DNA of 64,000 nucleotides from Pseudoxanthomonas sp. (GTDB lineage: Bacteria > Pseudomonadota > Gammaproteobacteria > Xanthomonadales > Xanthomonadaceae), in contig NZ_DASYGY010000007.1 in assembly GCF_035999195.1 (NCBI RefSeq), forward strand, positions 186,001 through 250,000, written 5' to 3'. The position numbers and the translations under genes are program-made. A model generated the notes under the pieces. It was not told the origin of the DNA, did not search any database, and saw only the letters and a program-made list of their open reading frames with translations. Shown here piece after piece: positions 42,028 through 50,789 of the stretch (the stretch's first letter is position 1; each line of letters opens with the position of its first letter).

Positions 42028-42528
42028 ATGCGACAGGTGTTTTCCAGCCAGCGGATCGAAACCGTCGAGGGCGTGGCCAAGCTGCTGACCGAGGCCGGCA
42101 TTCCGGTGCACATCAGCAACGGCCGCTCGTACCACAGCAAGCGCGGCGGCCAGTTCAGCTATACCGAACCGGTGAAGGCGCAGTTGCAGCCTGCCGTCTG
42201 GGTGCGGCACGCCGACGACCAGCCGCGTGCGCGGGAACTGCTGCGCGAGGCCGGTCTGCTGGAAAGCACGCGTCCCGGCTATGCGTCCGCGCTGACCTTC
42301 ACCAGCCCGCAGGACGACGCAGCGCCCCGGCGCTCGTGGGCCTGGCGCATCCGCCTGATCCTGCTGGCGCTGATCGCGCTGGCCGCCGTGGTGATGTGGA
42401 TGCGGCGTCCGCTGCCGCCCCCGCCCGCCGTGCCGCAAGCGCCGGCGGAGCAGGCGCCGCCGGCCGATGCCGCCCCGGCGGAGGAAGAGGAAGACCGCAT
42501 CCGCATCCAGCCCGTCAGCGGCGGCTGA
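42028..42528 (+). CDS. DUF2007-like protein with C-terminal membrane anchor
   Basis: A 166-residue protein. The N-terminal 75 residues resemble the DUF2007 putative signal-transducing domain (SSQRIETVEGVAKLLTEAGI, then VWVRHADDQPRARELL). One membrane span lies near residues 108-124 (LILLALIALAAVVMW), followed by a proline/alanine-rich tail with acidic EEEEED. The function is unknown. It starts 9 bases after tesB and is probably cotranscribed with it. Confidence 0.6.
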   Translation: MRQVFSSQRIETVEGVAKLLTEAGIPVHISNGRSYHSKRGGQFSYTEPVKAQLQPAVWVRHADDQPRARELLREAGLLESTRPGYASALTFTSPQDDAAPRRSWAWRIRLILLALIALAAVVMWMRRPLPPPPAVPQAPAEQAPPADAAPAEEEEDRIRIQPVSGG

Positions 42529-42625
42529 GTCCCCGGCGTGACGGTGCGACGCGTGATGCGGCATCCGGTCACATCCGTCGTCCCGGCGCGTCTGGGTCAT
42601 CAGCCCACCCGATGACCCAGCCCCC

Positions 42626-43840
42626 ATGAATGCGATGTCCCTGGACCTGATACTGCAAGCCGAACTGCCTGCCGCCGCACGTGGCAGTCAGGACGCCTAC
42701 GGGCGCATCGTCCACGCCTGCCAGAACACGGTCACCGCCATCGCACTGGCCATCACGCGCGACGTGCAGGCCAGCGAGGACATCGCGCAGGAGGCCTTCC
42801 TCAAGGCGTGGCAGCAGCTCGACCGGCTGAAGAACAGCGCCAGCTTCCTGCCGTGGCTGCGGCAGATCACCCGCAACCTGGCGCGCGACTGGCTGCGCGC
42901 GCAGCACGGCCGGCCGATGTCCGGCGAGGTGGCGGAGATCGCCATCGGCATGGCCGCCGATCCGGACCCCACGCCGGCCGAGCGCCTGCTGCAGACGGAA
43001 GAGGAACTCGTGGCCACCGAGATCATTTCCTCGCTGCCCGAGGACAGCCGTGAAACGCTGCTGCTGTTCTACCGCGAGGGCCAGAGCTCGCAGCAGGTCG
43101 CCGACCTGTTGGGCCTGAGCGATGCGGCCGTGCGCAAGCGCCTGTCGCGTGCCCGCGCGATGGTCCGCGAAGAACTGCTGCAGCGCTTCGGCGAATTCGC
43201 GCGTTCCACCGCGCCGACGGCGGCCTTCACCATGATCGTGCTGGGCGGTCTGGTAGGTGCGATGCCGGCGGCCAGTGCGGCGACGGTGATCGGTTCCGGC
43301 TTGCTCGGTACCGGCCTGGCGGGCAAGCTGGGCACGAGCGGCCTGACCACGGGTGGCGTCACGGGCGGTGTGGCCGGCGGCTCGCTGGGGGTGATCTTCG
43401 AGCAGGTCACCCAGCACCCGGCATCCCTCAGTGGCCTGGTGGGCGGCGTGATCGGCGGGCTCGTCGGCTACGCCCTCACCTGGTGGTACCTGGCGCGCTT
43501 CTGCCAGACCGCGCAGGAGCGGCTCCAGGTCCGTCGCTTCATGGCCCTCAATGCCGCCACGGGCTCGGCCTGGCTGTTCTGCCTGATGCTGACGACCATG
43601 CTGGCGTCGGGCTGGATGGCGACGGTGGCCGTCACCCTGATCGGATTGTGCGCGGTCAATTACCAGTACCTGGTCACGCTGCCGCGGATCATGGACCCGA
43701 TGCTGGCCCAGCCCGCCAACGCCAAACGCCGGCGCGGCTACGACTATCTGCTCGGCAAGCCGGCGATCGCGCTCAGCAGCGTGCTCGCCGTGGGGGCGGT
43801 CCTGTTCGTGCTGGTGCGCACGGGACGCATCGCCTTCTGA
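42626..43840 (+). CDS. ECF sigma factor fused to a membrane domain, copy 1
   Basis: A 404-residue protein. The first part is a standard ECF sigma factor, with region 2 at about residues 10-90 (DIAQEAFLKAWQQL, FLPWLRQITRNLARDWLR) and region 4 at about 135-190 (LPEDSRETLLLFYREG, DAAVRKRLSRARAMVREEL). The C-terminal half (about 195-404) has at least four hydrophobic spans and two glycine-rich blocks (GTGLAGKLGTSGLTTGG). The sigma factor would therefore be membrane-tethered, and no separate anti-sigma gene is nearby. A paralogue with the same design follows after 80 bases. Confidence 0.85.
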   Translation: MNAMSLDLILQAELPAAARGSQDAYGRIVHACQNTVTAIALAITRDVQASEDIAQEAFLKAWQQLDRLKNSASFLPWLRQITRNLARDWLRAQHGRPMSGEVAEIAIGMAADPDPTPAERLLQTEEELVATEIISSLPEDSRETLLLFYREGQSSQQVADLLGLSDAAVRKRLSRARAMVREELLQRFGEFARSTAPTAAFTMIVLGGLVGAMPAASAATVIGSGLLGTGLAGKLGTSGLTTGGVTGGVAGGSLGVIFEQVTQHPASLSGLVGGVIGGLVGYALTWWYLARFCQTAQERLQVRRFMALNAATGSAWLFCLMLTTMLASGWMATVAVTLIGLCAVNYQYLVTLPRIMDPMLAQPANAKRRRGYDYLLGKPAIALSSVLAVGAVLFVLVRTGRIAF

Positions 43841-43920
43841 GGTTCGCGCATCGCGCCCATGGGTCACACTTCGCCCGGTCGGTCGTCGTGCCCGCATGAT
43901 CCCGACAATGCGGAGGCTCC

Positions 43921-45063
43921 ATGGATACCCAGGCAATCGAACTGTCCCTGCGCGAAGCCCTGCCCGCCGCGGCTGAGGGCGATCACGCGGCCTACGGCCG
44001 CATCGTGGCGCTCTGCCAGAACGCGATCACCGGCATCGCCCTGGCGATCACCCGCGACGTACAGGCCAGCGAGGACATCGCGCAGGAGGCCTTCGTGAAG
44101 GGCTGGCGGCAACTGGAGACGCTGAAGAACCCGGACAGCTTCCTGCCCTGGCTGCGCGAAATCACCCGCAACCTGGCCCGCGACCACCTGCGTGCGCAGC
44201 GGCGCCGTCCGATGACGGGCGAGACCGCCGAGATCGCCCTGACGCTCGCCGCCGACACCGCGCCCACGCCGGCCGAAATGCTGCTGCAGACCGAGCAGGA
44301 GGCGGCCGCACGCGAGGTGATCGCCGCGCTGCCGGAGGACAGCCGCGAAGTCCTGCTGCTGTATTACCGCGAAGGCCAGCGCTCGCAGCAGGTCGCTGCG
44401 CTGCTCGGCATCACCGACGCCGCGGTCCGCAAGCGCCTGTCGCGCGCGCGCCAGTATGTCCGCGAGGAACTGATGGCGCGCTTCGGGGAGTTCGCGCGCA
44501 CGTCGGCGCCCTCGGCGGCGTTCGCCAGCGGCGTGCTCGGCATGCTGGCGGCCGCGGCACCGCCGGCGGCCGGTGCGGCCGTGCTGGGCGGCGGCGCGGC
44601 GGCGGGCCAGGGCGCGCTGAAGGTGCTCGGCGGTTCGGCCGGCATCGCCACGCTGGGCACGGTGCTGGGCATCGCGGCGGTGTGGCTGGGCATCCGCAGG
44701 CCGCTGCGGGATCCGCTGGACGCAAGGGAAACCCGCGCCCTGATCGCCTACGGCGTGTTCAACACCGTGCTGATCCTGGCCTTCATGGCGGGCATCCATG
44801 CACTGAAGGACGTTCCGGGCTGGATCCCGCACCTGCTGCTGACCCAGGCCTACTTCATCGGCATCTGCTGGGCCAGCGTGCGGTGGCTGCCCAGGATCCT
44901 GGCGCGGCGCCACGCGCGGGACCTGTCGATCGACCCTGAAGGTACCCGTCGCCGGCTGGCCTGCCAGCGACGTCGCTCGCGCTGGGGCATGGGCGTGGGA
45001 CTGCTGCTGGCCACCGTCGGCATGCTCGCCGGGCTGTGGTTCTCCGGACGGCTGGTGGTCTGA
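43921..45063 (+). CDS. ECF sigma factor fused to a membrane domain, copy 2
   Basis: A 380-residue paralogue of the preceding gene. Region 2 and region 4 are nearly superimposable (ITRDVQASEDIAQEAF and LPEDSRE shared), and the following RFGEFAR link is the same. The membrane half differs: an alanine/glycine-rich span near 205-235 and further spans around 265-345 and near the C-terminus. Its last residues are a hydrophobic span ending SGRLVV. This looks like a tandem duplication with divergence of the sensing part. Confidence 0.85.
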   Translation: MDTQAIELSLREALPAAAEGDHAAYGRIVALCQNAITGIALAITRDVQASEDIAQEAFVKGWRQLETLKNPDSFLPWLREITRNLARDHLRAQRRRPMTGETAEIALTLAADTAPTPAEMLLQTEQEAAAREVIAALPEDSREVLLLYYREGQRSQQVAALLGITDAAVRKRLSRARQYVREELMARFGEFARTSAPSAAFASGVLGMLAAAAPPAAGAAVLGGGAAAGQGALKVLGGSAGIATLGTVLGIAAVWLGIRRPLRDPLDARETRALIAYGVFNTVLILAFMAGIHALKDVPGWIPHLLLTQAYFIGICWASVRWLPRILARRHARDLSIDPEGTRRRLACQRRRSRWGMGVGLLLATVGMLAGLWFSGRLVV

Positions 45064-45112
45064 GTCAGGAGCGGCAGGCCCGCGCGCGCTACGCGGGCCT
45101 GCTGCGGACGGC

Positions 45113-45832
45113 TTACTTCCTGACCGGTCGTCCGGCGACCAGTTCGTCCTTCGACAGGGCACCGTCCTTGTTGGTGTCCAGCGCGTCGAAGCGCTCGGCG
45201 AAGCGGCCCTTGTCCTTCACTTCATCGCGCGAGAGGCGGCCGTCCCTGTTCGCGTCCATCGCGGCGAAACGCGCGTCCATGCGCGCCTGGGCACGCTGCT
45301 GGAACTCGATGCGCCTGGCCGCATCGGCCTGGTCGATCTCGGCGCGCGTGAGCTTGCCGTCCTTGTCGGCATCGGCCTTGGCGAACCATGCATCGCGACG
45401 CTGCTTGCCGCGCAGGTCGCGATCGGCGCGGTCGATCACGCCGTCCTTGTTCGCATCCATCGTGTCGAAGCGTTCGGCAAAACGCGGCTGCGCGGCGGCT
45501 TCGGCGCGGCTAATCTTGCCGTCGCCATCGGTATCGAGCGTCTTGAAAGCCTCGCCGTGACGCGATCCATGGCGACCGTGGCCACGCATGCCCTTGCGCT
45601 CCGGGCGTTCGTCGGCGGTCAGCCTGCCGTCGCCGTTCTTGTCCATGACGGCGAAACGTTCGGCCAGGCGCGGGTGCGCCGCCGCCTCGGCCTTGTCGAT
45701 GGCGCCATCGTTGTTCGTGTCGAGACTCGTGCGCGCGGGCTTCTTCGCGTCTCCGGCCTGCGTGGCGGCGAACGCGGTGCCGGCGCCGAGGGTGGCCAGC
45801 ACGGCTACGAAAAGCAGGGTCTTGCGGTTCAT
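45113..45832 (-). CDS. Secreted protein with seven EF-hand motifs
   Basis: A 239-residue exported calcium-binding protein with a signal peptide ending TAFAATQ. Seven EF-hand loops are visible, all DxNxDG or DxDxDG with E, D or S in the last position: DTNNDGAID, DKNGDGRLT, DTDGDGKIS, DANKDGVID, DADKDGKLT, DANRDGRLS and DTNKDGALS. Starts after AGGAGA. EF-hand pairs usually come as even numbers, so the odd count is unusual. It is periplasmic or secreted. The role is unknown, and the convergent stop lies 50 bases from the second sigma factor. Confidence 0.88.
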   Translation of the reverse strand: MNRKTLLFVAVLATLGAGTAFAATQAGDAKKPARTSLDTNNDGAIDKAEAAAHPRLAERFAVMDKNGDGRLTADERPERKGMRGHGRHGSRHGEAFKTLDTDGDGKISRAEAAAQPRFAERFDTMDANKDGVIDRADRDLRGKQRRDAWFAKADADKDGKLTRAEIDQADAARRIEFQQRAQARMDARFAAMDANRDGRLSRDEVKDKGRFAERFDALDTNKDGALSKDELVAGRPVRK

Positions 45833-45977
45833 CGTGTTCTCCTGAGGACGCGGCGCCAGCTGCGCCACCGACAGGGAAAACGCGTCCGTACCGCCGGGGT
45901 TGACGCGCGGATTGGACGCGTTCAGGCAGCGGACGGTCGCAGTGCCCGCGACCGGGGCGGCGCAGTATGCTGACCGC

Positions 45978-46562
45978 ATGTCGCTTCCCCTCGCCCGCGC
46001 CCTGTCGATCGTCGGCCACCCGATGCTGATGCTGCCGGTGGCCGTGCTGGCGATCGCGCTGGCGAAGGGCGACACGCGCACGGCCGCGTGGTCCGCAGCG
46101 GGCTTTGGCGCGTTCATCGCGCTGGTGATGGGCTATTCGTGGTGGCAGGTGCGGCGCGGCAGCTGGGCGCACGTGGATGCGAGCGCGACGCACGAACGCA
46201 GCACGTTGAACCGCTTCCTGCTGATCGCCCTTGGCGGCGGCGCGATCCTGGCCGGCTGGCAGGGCGGGCAGCCGCTGTTCGCGCTGGGCCTGGCGCTATC
46301 CGCCGCGATGATCCTGGCCGCCGTGCTGACGTCGCGCTGGTGCAAGCTGTCGCTGCATCTGGCCTTCGCGGTCTTCGCCGCCTGCCTGCTGCGCGAACTG
46401 GGCACACCGTGGATGCTCGCGGCATTGCTGTTCGCCGCCGCCGTCGCATGGTCACGACTCGCGCTCGGGCGGCATACGCGGCGCGACCTGGCAGCCGGTG
46501 CGGTCGCGGGCGCCGTGGCGGGATGCGCGTTCTGGCCGCTGGCGCGGCACTGGACGGGCTGA
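45978..46562 (+). CDS. PAP2-like integral membrane phosphatase
   Basis: A 194-residue membrane protein with about six spans. The C-terminal segment SRLALGRHTRRDLAAG has the spacing SR-x5-H-x3-D of the third PAP2 motif, and KLSLHLAF sits where the PSGH motif should be, although that motif is not well kept. An earlier Arg-rich KSG-type motif is not clear. So it is either a divergent lipid phosphatase or a PAP2-fold protein that lost activity. The stop and the next start are two bases apart, so it is probably coupled to bpt. Confidence 0.6.
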   Translation: MSLPLARALSIVGHPMLMLPVAVLAIALAKGDTRTAAWSAAGFGAFIALVMGYSWWQVRRGSWAHVDASATHERSTLNRFLLIALGGGAILAGWQGGQPLFALGLALSAAMILAAVLTSRWCKLSLHLAFAVFAACLLRELGTPWMLAALLFAAAVAWSRLALGRHTRRDLAAGAVAGAVAGCAFWPLARHWTG

Positions 46563-46563
46563 C

Positions 46564-47286
46564 ATGGGCGAGAACACGCAATCGCTCGAAGACCTGCGGC
46601 TGTTCCACACCGGCGAGCATCCGTGCGGCTACTGGCCCGAGCGCGTCGCCCGCGACCTGGTCCTCGACCCGCGCGATCCGCGCCTGCCGCAGCTGTATCC
46701 GGATGCGCTGGGCTGGGGCTTCCGTCGTTCCGGCGACATCGTCTACCGGCCGCACTGCCGCCAGTGTCGGGCCTGCGTGGCGGTACGCATCCCGGTCACC
46801 GACTTCGCACCCGACCGCAGCCAGCGACGCTGCGCCTCGCGCAACGCGCGGGTCGAAACGCGGATCGTGGCGGCACTGCGCGACGAGGAGCACCTGGCGC
46901 TGTACCAGCGCTACCTGGCCGCACGGCATCCGCTCGGCGGCATGGACGACCACGGCGCCACCGAGTTCGACCAGTTCCTGGTCGGCAGCTGGTCGCGGGG
47001 CCGATTCGTGGAGCTGCGCGAGGACGGACGACTGCTGGCGGTGGCGGTGACCGACGTGATTCCCGGTGCGCTCTCGGCGGTCTACACGTTCTACGATCCC
47101 GCGCTGGAAGCCCGCAGCCTCGGAACGCTGGCGATCCTGCGCCAGATCGAATGGGCGCGCCGCGACGGCTATGCGCACCTCTATCTCGGCTACTGGATCG
47201 ACGGCCATCGCAAGATGGATTACAAGCGCCGCTTCTCACCGCTCGAACGCTTCGACGGACGCGGCTGGGTGCGCGCGGATCTGTGA
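46564..47286 (+). CDS. bpt: Aspartate/glutamate leucyltransferase (Bpt)
   Basis: N-end rule aminoacyl-tRNA protein transferase of 240 residues. It adds leucine from Leu-tRNA to N-terminal Asp or Glu, marking proteins for ClpSAP. Conserved family motifs are YWPERVARDLV near the N-terminus, HCRQCRACVAVRIP with the cysteine cluster, TYFYDP-like YTFYDPALEARSLG and YLGYWIDGHRKMDYK. Starts two bases after the PAP2-like gene. Confidence 0.92.
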   Translation: MGENTQSLEDLRLFHTGEHPCGYWPERVARDLVLDPRDPRLPQLYPDALGWGFRRSGDIVYRPHCRQCRACVAVRIPVTDFAPDRSQRRCASRNARVETRIVAALRDEEHLALYQRYLAARHPLGGMDDHGATEFDQFLVGSWSRGRFVELREDGRLLAVAVTDVIPGALSAVYTFYDPALEARSLGTLAILRQIEWARRDGYAHLYLGYWIDGHRKMDYKRRFSPLERFDGRGWVRADL

Positions 47287-47420
47287 GCCGAAGATCCATC
47301 GCGGCGGGCGCACTGTGAGACGCAAATGTGAATAGCAACGTCGTGATCGGGCGCACAGAATGTGCCGCCGGCGCGCCTGCGCCGGCCTGGGAACATCCCA
47401 CTCAATCGACTGGAGCTTTC

Positions 47421-47792
47421 ATGAAGTTCAACATCCTTGCCCTCGCGGCGGTGACCACCCTGGCCCTTGCCGCCTGCAAGCCCGCTGACGAAGCGCCGCC
47501 CGTCGCCGACGCTCCGGTCGTCGAAGCACCGGCCTCCGAAGGCGCGGCGACCACAAACGACACCGTCACTGCCGGCACCGGCGTCCCCGAGTGCGACCAG
47601 TACCTCGAAAAGGTCTACGCCTGCATCAGCGACAAGGTGCCGGAGGCCCAACGCGAGATGATGAAGCAGGGTATCGAGCAATCGAAGGCCGGCTGGTCCG
47701 CGTTGACCGACAAGACCGCACTGGCCGCCCAGTGCAAGACCGCGATGGACCAGGCCAAGACGGCCTACGCCGCGATGGGGTGCTCGTTCTAG
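47421..47792 (+). CDS. Small lipoprotein of unknown function
   Basis: A 123-residue protein with lipobox LALAACK. A flexible Ala/Pro/Glu-rich stretch (about residues 25-52) precedes a compact alpha-helical part with three cysteines (CDQYLEKVYACISDK and AMGCSF; a fourth is in AAQCKTAM). It resembles small cysteine-bearing xanthomonad lipoproteins, but no named family is recognised. GGAG precedes the start. It is followed by a good terminator. Confidence 0.75.
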   Translation: MKFNILALAAVTTLALAACKPADEAPPVADAPVVEAPASEGAATTNDTVTAGTGVPECDQYLEKVYACISDKVPEAQREMMKQGIEQSKAGWSALTDKTALAAQCKTAMDQAKTAYAAMGCSF

Positions 47793-47828
47793 CGTTCCAC
47801 CGGGTCAACTCGTCGTCAGCCCTGAAGC

Positions 47829-47853
47829 GCCCCGGTCTGCCGGGGCGTTTTTT
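47829..47853 (+). terminator. Rho-independent terminator
   Basis: GCCCCGG-TCTG-CCGGGGC (47829-47846) is followed by G and six Ts. It is the clearest terminator in the window, ending the small lipoprotein transcript just before the nuclease-like gene. Confidence 0.9.
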
Positions 47854-47888
47854 CTACACCTGTCACGATGGCATGACAGAATCCGCGC

Positions 47889-49088
47889 ATGCGCATCCTC
47901 GTCCTCCTGCTCACCATGACCCTCGCCGCCTGCAGCTCCTCCGCGACCGTAGGTGGGCCCGCCGATCCGCAGGACCTGCGGCTGCGCGTGGCGACCTACA
48001 ACACCTCGCTGTTTTCCGATGATGCCGGCGGCGTGATCCGGCAACTCGAAGGCGACGACGCGCACGCGCGCAAGATCGCCGCGGTGCTGCAGAAGGTCCG
48101 GCCGGACCTGGTGCTGCTCAACGAGTTCGACTACGACGACGCGCATCGCGCCGCCGACCTGTTCCAGCAGCGCTATCTCGACGTGGCCCAGCCCGGCGGC
48201 GGCGAACCGCTGCGGTATGCCCATCGCTACCTCGCGCCGGTCAACACCGGCGTGCCCAGCGGCCTGGACCTGGACCGCAACGGCTCGGTCGGTACCGAGG
48301 GCCGCGAACGCGGCAACGATGCCTGGGGCTACGGCCTGCATCCCGGCCAGTACGGCATGCTGGTGCTGTCGCGCTTCCCGATCGACGAGGCACAGGTGCG
48401 CACGTTCCAGCTATTGCGCTGGAGCGCGCTGCCGGGGGCGACCAATCCGGTGGACCCGGCCACCGGGACCGGGTTCTATCCGGAGGCGATCTGGAAGCAG
48501 CTGCGCCTGTCGTCGAAGTCGCACTGGGACGTGCCGGTGCGCACACCGGGCGGGGTGATCCATTTCCTCGTGTCGCATCCCACGCCGCCGGTATTCGACG
48601 GGCCGGAGAACCGCAACGGCCTTCGCAACGCGGACGAGATCCGCCTGTGGCGCGAATACCTGACGCCGGGCGATGCGCCCTGGCTCTGCGACGACCAGGG
48701 GCGTTGCGGCGGCCTGCCGGCGCAGGCGCGGTTCGTCATCGCCGGCGATCTGAATAACGATCCGTCCGATGGCGATGGACAGCACGAGGCCATCCTCGAA
48801 CTGCTGGAACACCCGCGGGTGATGCGCATGGCCACGCCGCGCAGCGAAGGCGGCGAGGAGACCGCGCTGGCCTATGCGGCCAAGGGCCTGCAGCGCCGCG
48901 GCGCGCCTGCGCATGTCACGGGCGATTTCGGACGCCGCAACGGCGCGCTGCGGCTGGACTACGTACTGCCGTCAACCGGCTTCGCGTTGGCGGGCAGCGG
49001 CGTGTTCTGGCCGAAGAAGGACCACCCGGACGCCGCCATCGCCGACGGCAGCGACCACCATCTGGTGTGGGTGGATCTGTCCCTCTAG
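47889..49088 (+). CDS. Endonuclease/exonuclease/phosphatase family lipoprotein
   Basis: A 399-residue exported enzyme with lipobox TLAAC. The EEP-fold catalytic set is visible: ATYNTSLF, LLNEFDYDD (metal Glu), AGDLNNDPSDG (Asp/Asn), RLDYVLPS and GSDHHLVWVDL (C-terminal His pair). It could be a nuclease, sphingomyelinase-like esterase or inositol phosphatase, and substrate cannot be told. Long insertions at about residues 110-180 are rich in acidic residues. Stands alone after the terminator. Confidence 0.85.
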   Translation: MRILVLLLTMTLAACSSSATVGGPADPQDLRLRVATYNTSLFSDDAGGVIRQLEGDDAHARKIAAVLQKVRPDLVLLNEFDYDDAHRAADLFQQRYLDVAQPGGGEPLRYAHRYLAPVNTGVPSGLDLDRNGSVGTEGRERGNDAWGYGLHPGQYGMLVLSRFPIDEAQVRTFQLLRWSALPGATNPVDPATGTGFYPEAIWKQLRLSSKSHWDVPVRTPGGVIHFLVSHPTPPVFDGPENRNGLRNADEIRLWREYLTPGDAPWLCDDQGRCGGLPAQARFVIAGDLNNDPSDGDGQHEAILELLEHPRVMRMATPRSEGGEETALAYAAKGLQRRGAPAHVTGDFGRRNGALRLDYVLPSTGFALAGSGVFWPKKDHPDAAIADGSDHHLVWVDLSL

Positions 49089-49148
49089 CACGCCTTTCCT
49101 CCCACGCTGGGGAGCGATCGGCCGGCCGGAAAGCAGGAGCTTCTCGAC

Positions 49149-49448
49149 TTACGTCGCTGTCACCGCCGGGGCGGCGACGCGCGGCCCGAAGCCGAACAGC
49201 GATTCGTTCTGTGCCGACACGATCATGCGGATCATGCTGCCGGGCACCATCAGTTCGACCTGTACGTCATGGCCCTCGGCGTTCTTGCCGACCAGGGTCA
49301 TCTCGGTGAAGGCGCCGCCGGTGTCGATTTCCTTGCAGAAGATATGCGGACCGTCGGGCTGGCTGGTGAGGTAGGGTTTGATCGCCTCGCCCAGGGCCTC
49401 CAGTGCCTGGGGGAAGAAGAACACGGCGTAGCCGGTATTGCCGTTCAT
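49149..49448 (-). CDS. Small hypothetical protein downstream of purT
   Basis: A 99-residue cytoplasmic-looking protein rich in aromatic residues (YAVFFFPQALEALGEAI). It has no signal and no recognisable domain. ATG 49448 is chosen because AAGGGAG lies 7 bases upstream, while GTG six bases further upstream overlaps that site. It starts 27 bases after purT, so it is probably in the same transcript. Confidence 0.6.
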   Translation of the reverse strand: MNGNTGYAVFFFPQALEALGEAIKPYLTSQPDGPHIFCKEIDTGGAFTEMTLVGKNAEGHDVQVELMVPGSMIRMIVSAQNESLFGFGPRVAAPAVTAT

Positions 49449-49475
49449 GCGCACGCTCCCTTCATGGCCTCGGCC

Positions 49476-50660
49476 TCATTCCAGTGCGATGGTGATGGCG
49501 GCGGCGGCATCGCGTGCCACCGCGCGTGCGGCGTCGATGCTGTCCGCGCGCGCGAGGGTGACGCCGACGCGACGATGGCCTTCCACGCGCGGCTTGCCGA
49601 ACAGGCGTAGGGCGGTGTCGGGCGTCGCCAATGCGACGTCCACGTTGCCGAACACCGGCACACCGTGGCCATGCGCCAGCATCGCGCAGGACGCGGACGG
49701 ACCGCTCTGGCGGATCACCGGGATCGGCAGGCCGAGGATGGCGCGCGCATGCAGCGCGAACTCCGACAGTTCCTGCGAGACCAGCGTCACCAGGCCGGTG
49801 TCGTGCGGGCGCGGCGAGACTTCGCTGAACCACACCTCGTCGCCCTTCACGAACAGCTCCACGCCGAACAGGCCCCAGCCGCCGAGGTCGTCGGTCACGG
49901 TCCGCGCGATCCGCTGCGCGCGCTCCAGCGCCCGCGGCGACATCTGCTGCGGCTGCCAGCTTTCGCGGTAGTCGCCGTCCTTCTGCCAGTGCCCGATCGG
50001 ATCGCAGAACGACGTGCCGGCGGCGTGGCGCACGGTCAGCAGCGTGATTTCGTAGTCGAAGTCGATGAAGCCTTCGACGATGCAGCGACCCGCGCCCGCG
50101 CGGCCACCGGTCTGCGCGTACTCCCAGGCGGCATCGATGTCCGCTTCGCTGCGCAGCGTGCTCTGGCCCTTGCCCGACGACGACATCACCGGCTTCACCA
50201 CGCACGGCAGGCCGATCGCGCGCACGGCCTCGCGGTATTCGGCGGCGGTGTCGACGAACCGGTACGGCGAGGTCGGCAGGCCCAGCGTTTCGGCGGCTAG
50301 CCGGCGGATGCCTTCGCGGTCCATCGTCAGCCGTGCGGCGCGCGCGGTGGGAATGACGCGCGCGGCGCCTTCGGCTTCCAGTGCGACCAGCGTCTCGGTA
50401 TGGATCGCCTCGATCTCCGGCACCACCAGGTGCGGCTGCTCGCGGGCGATCAGCGCGCGGATCGCCGCGGGGTCGAGCATGTCCAGCACGTGCGAGCGAT
50501 GCGCCACCTGCATCGCCGGCGCGTCCGCATAGCGGTCGGCGGCGACGACTTCCACGCCCAGGCGCTGCAGCTCGATGGCCACCTCCTTGCCCAGTTCGCC
50601 GGACCCCAACAGCAGGACACGGGTCGCAGACGGGGACAGGGGGGTTCCAAGAGTGGTCAT
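49476..50660 (-). CDS. purT: Formate-dependent phosphoribosylglycinamide formyltransferase 2
   Basis: ATP-grasp enzyme of 394 residues (E. coli 392) that makes formyl-GAR from GAR, formate and ATP in purine synthesis. Motifs: LLGSGELGKEVAIELQRLG, RYADAPAMQVAHRSHVLDM, the ATP-site VMSSSGKGQSTLR, and ELFVKGDEVWFSEVSPRPHD. The C-terminal GKPRVEGHRRVGVTLA is the usual closing segment. The reading frame could extend a few codons further upstream without change of function. Confidence 0.96.
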   Translation of the reverse strand: MTTLGTPLSPSATRVLLLGSGELGKEVAIELQRLGVEVVAADRYADAPAMQVAHRSHVLDMLDPAAIRALIAREQPHLVVPEIEAIHTETLVALEAEGAARVIPTARAARLTMDREGIRRLAAETLGLPTSPYRFVDTAAEYREAVRAIGLPCVVKPVMSSSGKGQSTLRSEADIDAAWEYAQTGGRAGAGRCIVEGFIDFDYEITLLTVRHAAGTSFCDPIGHWQKDGDYRESWQPQQMSPRALERAQRIARTVTDDLGGWGLFGVELFVKGDEVWFSEVSPRPHDTGLVTLVSQELSEFALHARAILGLPIPVIRQSGPSASCAMLAHGHGVPVFGNVDVALATPDTALRLFGKPRVEGHRRVGVTLARADSIDAARAVARDAAAAITIALE

Positions 50661-50725
50661 GCGCAGGCGTCCGCAGAGGGGGCGCCAAGTTTAACGGAGC
50701 GCCGACAAGCGGCGGCAGCCTCCCG

Positions 50726-50753
50726 TTGACATCTGATATCAAATTGATATCTT
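50726..50753 (+). promoter_or_regulatory. Strong promoter with a perfect 17-bp palindromic operator
   Basis: TTGACA (50726-50731), 16-base spacer and TATCTT (50748-50753). The spacer and start of the -10 hold GATATCAA-A-TTGATATC (50735-50751), a perfect inverted repeat, so a bound repressor would block polymerase. The likely target gene set is the SPFH operon that begins at 50790. An Arc-type DNA-binding protein is encoded in that operon. Confidence 0.8.
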
Positions 50754-50789
50754 TCAAATCGTCGCAAACCAACCCAGGGGGAAACCGCC

